Shown here: piece after piece, positions 53,425-63,121 of the stretch
Layout of the letters: each line of letters begins with the position of its first letter
Numbering within the stretch: position 1 is the first letter of the stretch
Origin: Planctomycetota bacterium
GTDB lineage: Bacteria > Planctomycetota > UBA8108 > JACQVS01
DNA length: 64,000 nt
Assembly: GCA_028280485.1 (NCBI GenBank)
Contig: JANQLS010000076.1
Span: forward strand, 1-64,000
Reading direction: 5' to 3'
The notes under the pieces: generated by a model
Database searches by the model: none
Told to the model about the DNA's origin: nothing
The model's input: the letters and a program-made list of their open reading frames with translations, nothing else
Translations under genes and position numbers: made by a program

Positions 53425-55035
53425 TTAGTTTTTACAAAGGGGAGTTGTGCACCGGTGAGCTGATCCCACGTTGAGATAATCACAATTAGGAAAGGGAGAA
53501 GCCGGAGGAGGTCCTCCCAAGAACAAATATTTTAAACTGAAAATGGGATCCGTCACATCGAATCCATCAGCTCCATTGGAATTCAGTAAAGCGGGGCAAG
53601 GATGATGTTCTCCTAAGAAGAGAAAACCCAATTGAAGAATAACGTCGGTGATCTCCATCTCCGAGCCATGGGAACGAATTGTTCCTCGAACACCTTCTAT
53701 TTTGCTGATTGAGAAATGATCGATGGTTTCTCCTGCACCATCGATCGCTTTGATCGATAATCTTTTCGGAGTCACTTCTACATCTAAGAAGTGAAACGCG
53801 CGGAGACCGATGTTCTTGAAGTTTTCATCGATGTCTAAACCGGTATTCGCAGCGTACAGAATTTGCCCCCCACCCCCACTAACGAGATAAATTCTTCCAT
53901 CGAGAGGGGCGCCTTGTTGGGTTCCGTAATGAGGACCTTCTTCGGTGTGAGCTAAGTCATAGGAATCTTCCGGTGGTTCGATCGGGCCATCGAGAGCCTT
54001 GAATTTAATCGGTTGAGACCGTTGGTAGTTGTGGTCATCACCCGTAAAGACGACGTCGACTTTGAATTCTTCAAAAATCGGCGCGAGATCTTGGCGAAAT
54101 GGAAGATAAGAGGCGTCGACTGCGTGAGGGCCGGTAGTGAACAGAGGTTCATGGAGGCTCACTAAGATCCACTTGATAGCATCATTTTGACGAGCAGCTT
54201 CTAAGTCTCTCATAAGCCATTCAATTTGCGCTTCGTATTCTTCTGGTTCTCTTTTAAGCGTGGTATCAAAAGCGACGATATGAGCATTTCCCCACCTTAA
54301 AGAGTAGTACGAATTGTTTTCTTCAGTGCGCGTTCCGGTGAAAAGGATTTCTGCAGGCACATCCTGAACTCCCTCACGATCGTGGTTTCCCCAAACCGGA
54401 AAGAAGCAGATTTCAGGGAGCAGCTTTTCGTAAGGCGTGAACAGCGACTTATCGAGATGGCTAGAATAATCAAAATCACCCGTGTGAAGGATGCCCATGA
54501 TTGGAATCGATGGAGAGTTTGGGCTCAACCTGGATTCCTGAACCAACTCCCCCATTCGATGAGCCAAGACATGTTGCGCTGTACTTCCAGTTCCACTGTC
54601 TCCGAAAACGAGGAGTCTAAACGAGGAAGGTCGGGTTTGCGGGGTGAGAAAAGTGAATCCTCCCGGAGGAGTTAACCGAGTTGCTCCATCCAGGATTTCG
54701 TAGGTGTATTTCGTATTCTGATTTAAACCTATTATTTTTATGGAATAGAGATGCTCCCCACTGATGACCCCCCCACGGGCTTCTTCGAATGTAATTTTAG
54801 AAATCTGAGAACTATTAAAAGTTCGAGTGGGGATATCGGGCGCTTTCAACTGAACGAGAAGGTCGTCTAAAGACGATTTAGACATCCATCTCAACTCCAC
54901 GGATTGTGGTAACAGTCTCTGAAGGTAAGGAACACGACTGAGAGTGGAAGACTCTTCTTGAGCTTGAAGAGAAGGGGAGGTGAAAAAGGTTGCTCCAATG
55001 GTGATCCAAGCAAGAATAGAAATAGTTCTACCCAT
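53425..55035 (-). CDS. Exported metallophosphoesterase (purple acid phosphatase-like) with dockerin tail
   Basis: 536 residues from the ATG at 55035 (AAAGGG 6 nt upstream; a TTG lies 21 nt earlier). Signal peptide about 1-25. An N-terminal fibronectin III-like domain is followed by the calcineurin-like domain with FGDSGTG, HTGDFD, GNHDRE, SLHEP and GDDHNYQRS. These are the metal ligands of the purple acid phosphatase family, although the last motif usually reads GHxHxYxR. The C-terminus carries dockerin-type EF-hand repeats (VTDPIFSLKYLFLGGPPP). It acts on phosphate esters outside the cytoplasm. Confidence 0.88.
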   Translation of the reverse strand: MGRTISILAWITIGATFFTSPSLQAQEESSTLSRVPYLQRLLPQSVELRWMSKSSLDDLLVQLKAPDIPTRTFNSSQISKITFEEARGGVISGEHLYSIKIIGLNQNTKYTYEILDGATRLTPPGGFTFLTPQTRPSSFRLLVFGDSGTGSTAQHVLAHRMGELVQESRLSPNSPSIPIMGILHTGDFDYSSHLDKSLFTPYEKLLPEICFFPVWGNHDREGVQDVPAEILFTGTRTEENNSYYSLRWGNAHIVAFDTTLKREPEEYEAQIEWLMRDLEAARQNDAIKWILVSLHEPLFTTGPHAVDASYLPFRQDLAPIFEEFKVDVVFTGDDHNYQRSQPIKFKALDGPIEPPEDSYDLAHTEEGPHYGTQQGAPLDGRIYLVSGGGGQILYAANTGLDIDENFKNIGLRAFHFLDVEVTPKRLSIKAIDGAGETIDHFSISKIEGVRGTIRSHGSEMEITDVILQLGFLFLGEHHPCPALLNSNGADGFDVTDPIFSLKYLFLGGPPPASPFPNCDYLNVGSAHRCTTPLCKN

Positions 55036-55242
55036 CGATTTCCCTTTCTCATTCAATCGACTAAACCATGGAGAATGCTAAGGTATATTCTTAAGAGTGA
55101 AAAACTTAAGATTGGAACAAGCATTGAAACCTTTCAATCCCATTAGAAATCAGGAAATCTCAATAATCGATATCTATTTAATATCGTCAGGTTTTTTTGG
55201 GTGAAATACGATCCATAAAGGATCATTTTGAGCCAACAAAAA

Positions 55243-55274
55243 AGCCCAGTTGAAATCCTTCAACTGGGCTTTTT
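55243..55274 (-). terminator. Bidirectional-looking terminator
   Basis: AGCCCAGTTGAA (55243-55254) pairs with TTCAACTGGGCT (55259-55270), loop of 4. On the minus strand a T6 run follows; on the plus strand T5 including the last stem base. It ends the peroxidase-dockerin gene. Confidence 0.8.
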
Positions 55275-55326
55275 CCTCGCTTGTTTCTAAGAGAAACATT
55301 CCATCATGAACTGTTGAGTCCACCGA

Positions 55327-56913
55327 TCAGTTCGGTTGACAGTCAAGTTCATCCTCGGTCGGATCGGGACCCGTGGAATTATCACCTGGAAGGGGGAGCG
55401 GAGCGGCTTCTTTAAACAATCGATAAAGCATGCTCACCGGATCCGAAATGTCGATCGTACCGTCGTCATTAGCGTCGGTTGAATCTTCACAGGGTAAGAG
55501 AGCGCTTGTTAGGAAGAGATGCTCCAAAGCAGCTACGGGATCACTCAGATCAAAAATGCCATCCCAGTTGACATCCCCTCGTCTGAAGTAAGGCCTCAGA
55601 GTGGGATGGTCGAAAGGAGGAAGCGATTGCTCCACTCTAGGATCGGTGAGACCCACTTCGATGAATTCTTGGATCATCGACAATTGGTTATTCGAGAGAT
55701 TCAAGGGGCGCATCGCCGGATCGCGGTTGGCTGCGAAATCTCCTCCGCGACGATAAAACTCAAGTACATCTTGAAGATCTTCAGCTCCACCATTGTGAAA
55801 GTAGGGAGCTCGGAGTTTAGTGTTTCTTAAGGAAGGAGTTTTAAACCGTCCTCGATCCGCCATGTTACCCGTGACTTCAAACCGACCGAGATCTTCAGTG
55901 AAGGGGCGGACTCCCGTATTGTGGAAGTTGTGGTCTGAGAAATCGGGGCCACCGTGACAGATTCCACATCGTCCGGCGGTTCGGAACAATTCAAAACCTT
56001 GTTGTTGACGAGGAGTCAAGGCAGTGGTGTCACCTTCAGCAAAGCGATCAAAGGGAGTTTGGTCAGGATTGAGAGTACGCTCGTAAGTCGCGATCGCCAT
56101 CGCGATCCGCGAAGGTGTGATATCGGGAGTTCCAAAAGCTTTTTCAAACAAGCTGGGATATGTGGTATCCCCCTCTAAAGCTTGCTGCATCGCCAATGGC
56201 ATATCGACTACCAGAGCTAGGGGCCTCACACTTTGAAGTTTGTCCGTGACCTCTTGCCAGGTTCGCCCTTCTTTTGCCATTTCGACATCAGAAAGAATTG
56301 GACCTAAGGCTTGAATTTCAAGAGCTCCCCCTTGAGGGATGAGAACTTCACCGGTTAAGGGATCTTCGAAGGGGCCTTGAGCTCTTCCATCCCAAAAGAG
56401 TCGCAGGGAGTGAGCAGCACCGATGGAATTCATTGCGCGTCGACCGGTGACTTGACGTTCAGGATAAAAAGTTTCGTCAGCTTGAGAGACGGAATTATCA
56501 CTGGTCTTTCGAATGACGCCGATGGATCCGCGGATGTCATCGGGAGTTCCTCCTAAGGCATCGGGGCCGGGGTGAACGGAATGAGATTCGAAAGATCGAG
56601 GATCGGATCCCCCCGCATTCGAAATATGGCAAGTTCCGCAAGCGACTGAATTGTCACTCGAGAGTTGCTCTTCCCAGAACAAGATCTTTCCCAGCATCGC
56701 TTTCTCTTCGGTGATAGGATTTTCATCCGGAATGGGTGCTTCCGGAAGGCTTGTGGGTGGTTGAGGAGGGCCTGGAGGTGGAGGCCCTGGTGGTCCCGGG
56801 GGACGCCCCTGAGCAAACACGGATGAGTCTACGAAAAAAGAACCTAGAAGTATGGCGAACACCAAGTAGCACAATACAGTGACGTTCGAATTCTTTCGTC
56901 TTGGATCTTTCAT
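55327..56913 (-). CDS. Di-haem cytochrome c peroxidase with dockerin tail
   Basis: 528 residues. GAGGAGG lies 7 nt before the ATG. Signal peptide about 1-35, then a Pro/Gly-rich linker. Two haem c sites: CGTCH and CGICH. The MauG/CCP fold is supported by GKILFWEEQLSSDNSVACG and TPSLRNTKLRAPYFHNGG. Residues about 440-528 are dockerin-type EF-hand repeats (RGDVNWDGIFDLSDP, DANDDGTIDISDP). The enzyme reduces peroxide or oxidises a partner protein in the periplasm. The dockerin fusion is the same module as in the two other exported proteins of the window. Confidence 0.9.
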   Translation of the reverse strand: MKDPRRKNSNVTVLCYLVFAILLGSFFVDSSVFAQGRPPGPPGPPPPGPPQPPTSLPEAPIPDENPITEEKAMLGKILFWEEQLSSDNSVACGTCHISNAGGSDPRSFESHSVHPGPDALGGTPDDIRGSIGVIRKTSDNSVSQADETFYPERQVTGRRAMNSIGAAHSLRLFWDGRAQGPFEDPLTGEVLIPQGGALEIQALGPILSDVEMAKEGRTWQEVTDKLQSVRPLALVVDMPLAMQQALEGDTTYPSLFEKAFGTPDITPSRIAMAIATYERTLNPDQTPFDRFAEGDTTALTPRQQQGFELFRTAGRCGICHGGPDFSDHNFHNTGVRPFTEDLGRFEVTGNMADRGRFKTPSLRNTKLRAPYFHNGGAEDLQDVLEFYRRGGDFAANRDPAMRPLNLSNNQLSMIQEFIEVGLTDPRVEQSLPPFDHPTLRPYFRRGDVNWDGIFDLSDPVAALEHLFLTSALLPCEDSTDANDDGTIDISDPVSMLYRLFKEAAPLPLPGDNSTGPDPTEDELDCQPN

Positions 56914-57015
56914 TAAAAAACCTCCTCATGGAATTGAAGGAAACAACTGGGGAGTAGGTTTCCCAGGATCGTAGTCCATTCTATGAGGCGAACCTTAATG
57001 GAAGATTAATGGGGC

Positions 57016-58404
57016 TTATTCGGTGTTATTTTTTATTGAGGGTACTGAAACTTCAAATGTTGTCCCCTTTGGGGCATGGGGTAAGCAGGCAATTTCTCCC
57101 CCATGCGCCTCGACGATGCTTTTGGTGATGGCTAATCCCAGACCACTTCCCCCCGTTTTTCGGTTTCGAGCTTGGTCGACACGTTGGAAACGGTCAAAGA
57201 TCTTCGACCGTTCCTCATCGGGGATCCCCACGCCATCATCCGAAACGGTAATCTTTGCTGAACTTTCCAGTTGAGTGAGGTAGATCTTGATCGATAGACC
57301 TTCAGGATTGTGAATCAATGCGTTCTGAACCAAATTCGTTAAAACTTGAAGGAAGCGTTTCGGATCGATTTCAATCCTTAATGAATCCGAATCAAAATCG
57401 ATTTTGGCATTCTTTTCCTGAATCAGAGGCTCTAAGAGTTGCAAGACTTCGAGGATGAGTTCTTTGAGATCCACCTCTTGTTTTTGAAGTTGAAGTTGCT
57501 TGACGTCGGACCTCGCTAGCATCAGTAGGTCGTTGACGAGAGCATTCATTCTCAATGCTGCGCGTTGACAAGCTTCTAGGGTTTGTTGATATTCCTCTTC
57601 TGTTCGCACCCGCTTTAAGGAAGATTCGACTTGAGTCAAGATGACCGAAAGAGGAGTTCTTAACTCATGGGAAGCATCGGCGGTGAACTGAGTTTGTTGG
57701 TGGAGAGCTTGTTCCAAGCGATCGAATGCGGCGTTTAAAACTTTCCCTAATCGAGCCAACTCCGGGCCAGCAGTTTTTGTCTCAATGCGTTGGTCGAATT
57801 GAAAGCCGGAAATTTCTTCGGCAGTTTGGCTCATCGAATCGATCGGCCGCGTGACTCGACGAGAGATCCACCACCCCCCCAAAAGCCCCAGAGTTAAAAT
57901 TCCGACGCCGATGCTTATGATGTTGAACTTGAGTTGATCGAGGGCTTTTTTTTCTTTTTCGATATTTCGACCTACCAAGATGAGTCGCGCTCGGGGCCCT
58001 CTGATGATGATTTCGCGTTCAATTTCTTTTTGAATTTTGAAAGGAGTATCCGTTTGGATGCTTTCACGATCTTTTGGATAAACAAATTTTTGCTCGGTGT
58101 TGACCTTCTCAACGATATTTTGGTCTCGATCCCAAATCAGATAATATAGCTCGCCATTGTCGATCCTTCGCCGGTAAGTCCTGGGTATGGGAGTTGGCGG
58201 CGGCGGGCGTCGACCCCCAGATGAACGTCGCGGAGGATGGATCGTCGAGGTGATCGCCTGCGCAACGCCAGTTAATTCTGTATCGACTTCATCCCACGTC
58301 GTCGATTCGATGATCCAAAAGAGCGAACCTCCTAAGCCGACGAGGGCCATAGTCAAGATAAAGGCATGCCAGATGAGGAAACTACTTTTGATACTTTTAA
58401 ACAC
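57016..58404 (-). CDS. Two-component sensor histidine kinase
   Basis: 462 residues from a GTG that overlaps the response-regulator stop by 8 bp. TM helices at about 12-33 and 160-180 enclose a periplasmic sensor of about 125 residues with a Pro-rich loop (RRPPPPTP). Then HAMP (about 181-235), HisKA with ASHELRTPL (His246), and HATPase_c with NALIHNP, DDGVGIPDEE and GGSGLGLAI. It autophosphorylates and passes phosphate to the regulator encoded upstream. The signal is unknown. Confidence 0.93.
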   Translation of the reverse strand: MFKSIKSSFLIWHAFILTMALVGLGGSLFWIIESTTWDEVDTELTGVAQAITSTIHPPRRSSGGRRPPPPTPIPRTYRRRIDNGELYYLIWDRDQNIVEKVNTEQKFVYPKDRESIQTDTPFKIQKEIEREIIIRGPRARLILVGRNIEKEKKALDQLKFNIISIGVGILTLGLLGGWWISRRVTRPIDSMSQTAEEISGFQFDQRIETKTAGPELARLGKVLNAAFDRLEQALHQQTQFTADASHELRTPLSVILTQVESSLKRVRTEEEYQQTLEACQRAALRMNALVNDLLMLARSDVKQLQLQKQEVDLKELILEVLQLLEPLIQEKNAKIDFDSDSLRIEIDPKRFLQVLTNLVQNALIHNPEGLSIKIYLTQLESSAKITVSDDGVGIPDEERSKIFDRFQRVDQARNRKTGGSGLGLAITKSIVEAHGGEIACLPHAPKGTTFEVSVPSIKNNTE

Positions 58405-59050
58405 TGATCAAATACCCCTGCCCGCGTTTCGTCGTGATGAAATCTTTCCCCAACTTCTTTCGAACATTAGAAACGTAGACATCCATCAGATTCGACAAGC
58501 TATCTTCATTCTCGTCAAAGAGATGCTCATAAAGGGTTGTGCGAGTAACTAACTTTCCTCGATTGAGGGCTAACATTTCTACGAGGGCGTATTCGCGGGC
58601 CGTCAGGTTGACCTCTTCCCCTTCTTTCAAAATCGATTTTGAAGCAGTATCAATCGTAACTTCACCGATATTAATCTGTGGACTCGCCGTACCGGTGGAG
58701 CGACGGATGAGAGCTCGCAGTCGAGCTAGGAGTTCACTCAGCTCGAAGGGTTTTACTAAGTAATCATCTGCGCCTGAATCCAGTCCCTGAACTCGGTCGT
58801 CGACGGTGTCTCTGGCCGTTAGCAAGAGAACGGGAGTGGCTTTGCTCTTTCGAAGTTCTTCGAGTAGGCCTAAGCCATCCAACTTGGGGAGCATGATGTC
58901 GAGTAGGATCGCATCGTAATCCCAAGTTTTGGCTTTGTAGAGCCCCTCCTCGCCATCTTCAGCCGTATCGACGGCATAACCCTCTTCTCTGAGAGTCCGG
59001 CTTAAAGCATCGATGAGATCGGGTTCATCTTCGACAATTAATATTCGCAT
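58397..59050 (-). CDS. OmpR-family response regulator
   Basis: 217 residues, standard length. Receiver domain 1-120 with acidic pocket EDE and phospho-acceptor Asp51 in LLDIMLP, then Lys in LVKPFEL. The winged-helix DNA-binding domain is 125-217 (LTAREYALVEML, SNLMDVYVSNVRKKLG). First gene of the two-gene operon with the histidine kinase. Target genes unknown; repeat copy M4 lies immediately upstream, so its promoter may be within the element. Confidence 0.95.
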   Translation of the reverse strand: MRILIVEDEPDLIDALSRTLREEGYAVDTAEDGEEGLYKAKTWDYDAILLDIMLPKLDGLGLLEELRKSKATPVLLLTARDTVDDRVQGLDSGADDYLVKPFELSELLARLRALIRRSTGTASPQINIGEVTIDTASKSILKEGEEVNLTAREYALVEMLALNRGKLVTRTTLYEHLFDENEDSLSNLMDVYVSNVRKKLGKDFITTKRGQGYLISV

Positions 59051-59061
59051 CGGTCATTCAA

Positions 59062-59442
59062 AGTAGTCGGCTCGCCCTGAGGTTGTGAATATATTCGATA
59101 TACGTTAGTAAGACCGGAGCGTAAGCGACGGGATACGTCATCGCGATGAATCCTCATCGTTAAGTCCTTAGGGATAACTCAGGCATTTAATTCCCGCCCA
59201 CGAAATACTTTAGCATTGTCCCGTCGCTTACGCTCCGGGCTTATTAATATGGGTGCTTAATTCTTTGATCTGAATTTTGAATTCATAGGAATCTAAAAAT
59301 TCACAACCTCCCTATGAGCCGGTTCTAAACGTTGACTTTCATTTTAGTTCTAGAAAAGACCAGACTTACACCGAGTAAACCTTCTCAAAGACTTAGAGTC
59401 TAATTCCGCATCCGTTCCGGCTCTGGGGCTGAGCCGACGACT
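59062..59442. repeat. MITE-like element, copy M4
   Basis: Ends AGTAGTCGGCTC (59062) and GAGCCGACGACT (to 59442), one mismatch between arms. It has the same internal order as M3: GAGGTTGTGAAT, the GGAGCGTAAGCGACGGG palindrome (about 59108-59247), then AACCTCCCTATGAGCCGG. It lies between htpG and the response regulator start. Confidence 0.85.
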
Positions 59443-59451
59443 ATTGATAGT

Positions 59452-61392
59452 TTAAACCGAATCGACCATCAAATCTGAAATCAGTTTACTGAATTTACTA
59501 GGATCTACTGGCTTGCCCCCCTCAGCAATCAGGGATTGGCCGTGAAGGATTTCCGCGTAGTCTTTCAGTTTTTGACTCGCACTGTCTTCTTCGAACAGGG
59601 TTTTCATTTTTCCCATGATCGGATGATCGGGATTGAGTTCTAAGATGCGTTTTGTTTTGGGGACTTCTTGATTGGAAGCTCTGAGCAACTCTTCGAGCTG
59701 GGGAGTGATGTCCCCTTCATCGCTCACCAAGCAAGCGGCTGAAGTTTTCAATCGAGTAGAAAGCCGAACCTCTTTGATATGCTCATCGAGTTGACCTTTG
59801 ATGCATTCTAAGAGAGAGGCGTATTCTTTTTCTTTTTCCTCATCTTTTTCTCCCCCAACATCGACATTTCCTTTCCCCACCGATTTAAAGGTCATCTCAC
59901 GATACTGTTGCGCGCGATCGACCCAAAATTCATCGACGTTGTCGGTCAGGAGTAAAACTTCGTATCCCTCGGCGATAAGGCCTTCGAGATGGGGAGAGTT
60001 TTCGATCGCGGCTCGAGACTCTCCCGTCATGAAGTAGATTTCTTTTTGATCCGCTTTCATGCGCTCGATGTAATCATCGAGGGTGGTGAGTTCGGATTCG
60101 TGATGAGTGGATTGGAAGAGGGAGAGGCCTAAAAGGCGATCTTTGTTTTCGAAGTCTCCGTAGAGGCCTTCCTTCATGACCGAACCAAATTCATTCCAGA
60201 AGGATAAGTACTTTTCACGGTCTTCCTTGAGCAGGTCTTCAAGGGTTGAAAGGATTTTCGAAACGATCCCTTTGCGCATCCTTTGGATCTGGCGGTCCTG
60301 TTGCAGGATCTCCCTTGAAATATTGAGCGAGAGATCTTCCGAATCCACCACTCCTCTTAAGAAGCGAAGGTATTCAGGAAGCAGTTCTTTGCAATCATCC
60401 ATGATAAAGACGCGCTTCACGTAGAGATGCACTCCCTTGATGCTTTCCCTATGGAAGAGGTCGAAGGGGGCCTTAGACGGAACAAAAATCAAAGCTCGAT
60501 ACTCTAAGGCACCTTCAATTTTTACGGCGATACGTAAGAGAGGCTCAGTCCAGTCGTGGGAGATGTGTTTATAGAACTCGTTGTATTCTTCGTCGCTCAC
60601 TTCAGATTCGGGGCGTACCCAAATAGCCTTCATCGAATTGAGTGTCTCGACAGTTTGAACTTCTTCCATCTCCGGAGGAGAGTTATCGTCGCCTTCAGTT
60701 TCCTCACCTTCTTCTTTTGGTTTCGGCTGTTGGCGCGTGACTTCCATTTTGATGGGGTAAGCGACAAAGTCGCTGTAACGCTTGACGATACTTTGTAGAT
60801 TCCACTGTTGAGTGTAGTCCCCCATACCGTCTTCATCATCGACGGGTTTGAGATGCAGGGTGACGCTGGTGCCGGCTCGATCGCGTTCTGTTTCAGCTAG
60901 GGTGTAAGTTCCATCGCCGGTGGATTCCCACTGAATGGCTTTCTCTTCTCCTGCTTTACGAGTGACGAGAGTGACTTTGTCCGCCACGATAAAGCTAGAA
61001 TAAAAACCGACTCCAAATTGACCGATCAATTCCGGGGAGAGATCTTTTTCTTTGTTCTCTTGGACCTTTTTTAAGAATTCTTTTGTTCCGGATTTAGCGA
61101 TGGTTCCGATGAGTTCTTTGACTTCTTCGCGAGTCATCCCAATTCCATTGTCTTCAACCGTGAGAGTGCGATCTTCGACATTGGGGCTGAGTGAGATTTC
61201 GAGTTCTTCTCCCGAATCCAGAAGGCTAGGATCGGTCAAGGCCTGAAATCGTCTCTTGTCGAGGGCGTCGGAAGCATTCGAGATCAACTCGCGTAGGAAC
61301 ACATCTTTATTGGAGTAAATCGAATGAACCATGAGGTCCAAGAGCTGTTTGGCTTCGGTTTGGAACTCGTGAGTTTCAGTGGTTGTGCTCAT
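59452..61392 (-). CDS. htpG: Chaperone HtpG (Hsp90)
   Basis: 646 residues, typical for bacterial Hsp90. The N-terminal ATPase domain has ELISNASDALDK, DNGIGMT, the GTIAKSGTKEF lid and GQFGVGFYS. The middle domain has the catalytic Arg region (LNISREILQQD) and the C-terminal dimerisation domain is complete. A Glu-rich, Lys-poor loop at about 215-240 follows the N domain. It folds and stabilises client proteins in the cytoplasm under stress. No CIRCE element was seen upstream. Confidence 0.97.
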   Translation of the reverse strand: MSTTTETHEFQTEAKQLLDLMVHSIYSNKDVFLRELISNASDALDKRRFQALTDPSLLDSGEELEISLSPNVEDRTLTVEDNGIGMTREEVKELIGTIAKSGTKEFLKKVQENKEKDLSPELIGQFGVGFYSSFIVADKVTLVTRKAGEEKAIQWESTGDGTYTLAETERDRAGTSVTLHLKPVDDEDGMGDYTQQWNLQSIVKRYSDFVAYPIKMEVTRQQPKPKEEGEETEGDDNSPPEMEEVQTVETLNSMKAIWVRPESEVSDEEYNEFYKHISHDWTEPLLRIAVKIEGALEYRALIFVPSKAPFDLFHRESIKGVHLYVKRVFIMDDCKELLPEYLRFLRGVVDSEDLSLNISREILQQDRQIQRMRKGIVSKILSTLEDLLKEDREKYLSFWNEFGSVMKEGLYGDFENKDRLLGLSLFQSTHHESELTTLDDYIERMKADQKEIYFMTGESRAAIENSPHLEGLIAEGYEVLLLTDNVDEFWVDRAQQYREMTFKSVGKGNVDVGGEKDEEKEKEYASLLECIKGQLDEHIKEVRLSTRLKTSAACLVSDEGDITPQLEELLRASNQEVPKTKRILELNPDHPIMGKMKTLFEEDSASQKLKDYAEILHGQSLIAEGGKPVDPSKFSKLISDLMVDSV

Positions 61393-61582
61393 TTTTCTAC
61401 TAGATTTCTAATCTGATCGATGAGGGGGTTTGAAGGAATTGGAAGATACGGCCCACACTAGTTTATTCCTATTGAATCAAAGGAACTAAATTTCCCAAGC
61501 TGACATCAATAGCGAGTCGGCTACAAGAGAGCAAGAGTTTTTGGGGCTGATTCGTTCGGTCAGCGAAATTCGGCTAATAAAA

Positions 61583-61607
61583 AACGCCTGGAACCAGTCC
61601 AGGCGTT
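61583..61607 (-). terminator. Rho-independent terminator
   Basis: AACGCCTGG (61583-61591) pairs with CCAGGCGTT (61599-61607), 7-nt loop. On the minus strand the stem runs into a T run. It ends the membrane coiled-coil gene. Confidence 0.8.
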
Positions 61608-61653
61608 GAGGGAGGTGAGATAAATTTTCTAAAATTGGATCGGCTCTCTGGAA

Positions 61654-62571
61654 TTAGGGATCTTGTAGCAGGAGTGGAGCTTTCTTTTCGTCGAGCTGAC
61701 TGATGTGATGGACCTCAGTTGCTTTTTTGAGTTCTTTAACTTGGGTCATGAGGGATTGCAGTTCCTCAGAAAGTTGGTCAAGGCTCTGGAGCTGTTTCTG
61801 AGAACTGGCATCCACGAGGGTGGTGTTGGACTCGTTTTGTTCTTTGATTTCAGAGAGTTCCTCCTTGAGAGCGGCAATTTTCGTCTGATTTCCGCTGTCA
61901 AGCTCCAGAAGTTTGTCCTCGAGGGCGATCCTCAAGTCGGGCAGAGATTTGGTGTGGAGGTGATGCAAGGAACGTCCGAGACGAGCCGTATTGATCTCCG
62001 TGCGATCTTTGATCTCCTGTTTGAGGCTGACCTGAAGGTCTTTCACTTCCACCTGATTCATATAAAAAGCAGCGAAGCAGAATAGGAGAACCATTGAGAT
62101 TCCCCCGGCTAGGAGCCAGGTTTCGCGCCGACTCTGATGCGAGCGACGGAGATTTAGGGCTTCTAAATCAGAGACTTGACGATTGAGGTAGCCCATATGT
62201 GCGGCGATTTCGCGTTGAGCGTTGAGAACTTTCGTCTCTACGGCCAGCGAAGTCGACATACTCCATGAATTCTGAGCGGGCCCTAAGGCAGGATCCCTTG
62301 GAGAGCTTGGGCTGAGCTGGAGGTTGGGTTCTGGTTGGGTATCGAAGAGTTCTAACGAAAATCCCCCAGTCGGATATTGAAGATCTGGCTCTTCGAAGCC
62401 GGCTCCCATAGGCAGGATGCGCCGTTGAGAAGCTTGGTCCATTTCTTCAGAAGTCTCTTGGCTTAAGGCTGGAGCGACGGGCTCTATGGTGTCTGAAGCA
62501 AAGATGGGCTCTGATGTATAACGGGTGTTGCGGTTGCGTCGACGTCCTCGAGTGCGATTCTTTTTCGCCAT
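61654..62571 (-). CDS. Membrane protein with basic N-terminus and coiled coil
   Basis: 305 residues from the ATG at 62571, with GGAG-rich sequence just upstream; the frame continues open to 62682 but the extra residues look non-coding. The N-terminus is strongly basic (KKNRTRGRRRNRN). A polar, probably disordered region to about 130 is followed by a single membrane helix (about 152-172, LLAGGISMVLLFCFAAFYM). A coiled coil of about 110 residues ends the protein (LKEELSEIKEQNESN). No known domain. The basic cytoplasmic end could bind nucleic acid or phospholipid (inference). Confidence 0.7.
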   Translation of the reverse strand: MAKKNRTRGRRRNRNTRYTSEPIFASDTIEPVAPALSQETSEEMDQASQRRILPMGAGFEEPDLQYPTGGFSLELFDTQPEPNLQLSPSSPRDPALGPAQNSWSMSTSLAVETKVLNAQREIAAHMGYLNRQVSDLEALNLRRSHQSRRETWLLAGGISMVLLFCFAAFYMNQVEVKDLQVSLKQEIKDRTEINTARLGRSLHHLHTKSLPDLRIALEDKLLELDSGNQTKIAALKEELSEIKEQNESNTTLVDASSQKQLQSLDQLSEELQSLMTQVKELKKATEVHHISQLDEKKAPLLLQDP

Positions 62572-62880
62572 CTCTCCACTCCCTCTCTTTGTGGGTCGAT
62601 ATGCGGGAAATTTCTTCCAACTGAACTTTACTTGGTGGTTCTGCTTGGAAGATGACCAGTTCACAGATCTGAAAAAAGCCAATTTAGGCTTACTCGGTTG
62701 ATCGGCCGGGGAGAGTGTTGGCTTGAGGGAAATTTTTAGTATTTTTATGATTTTGGGAACTTGTTGTATATTAAGAGTTTACGGTTTTGGATCCCCGGGG
62801 GATTCCCTCCACTCATCCAAAGGTGAGGGGGCTTAAAGGCAATAATTCACGTTGATGTCTGTGAGTTGTTTAAGAAGTTC
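62572..62880. other. Intergenic region without recognised gene
   Basis: Upstream of the minus-strand membrane protein gene. It includes an AT-rich part near 62740-62780 and GGATCCCCGGGGGATCC-like symmetry near 62790-62806; no ORF. Confidence 0.45.
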
Positions 62881-62883
62881 AGA

Positions 62884-62944
62884 TTAACTAGCCCGAAGCG
62901 CTAGCGAGGGAAGGCTCCCCTCGCTAGCGCTTCGGGCTAGTTAA
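62884..62944. repeat. Perfect 27-bp-arm palindrome
   Basis: Arms 62884-62910 and 62918-62944 with a 7-nt loop, containing CTAGCCCGAAGCGCTAGCGA. The following AATAATGGTGCTTG resembles the sequence after the palindrome in M3 and M4, suggesting a related element. Confidence 0.85.
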
Positions 62945-63121
62945 TAATGGTGCTTGTATTTTGAGGGTGGGTTTTAGGTCATTCGGGGGCTAAAAATTTA
63001 CAAGTTCTCGATTCCGGAGTGGAGTTTGAGGCAATATAGAGGGATTCACCCATCGCCAGGCTCAAGCTCAAACCCTGAAGGTTTGATGGATATCCATCAG
63101 CATTAATTACAAAGAGTTCCC

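Noticed and set aside
61393..61653. CIRCE heat-shock operator before htpG
   Set aside because: No TTAGCACTC-N9-GAGTGCTAA or close variant is present.
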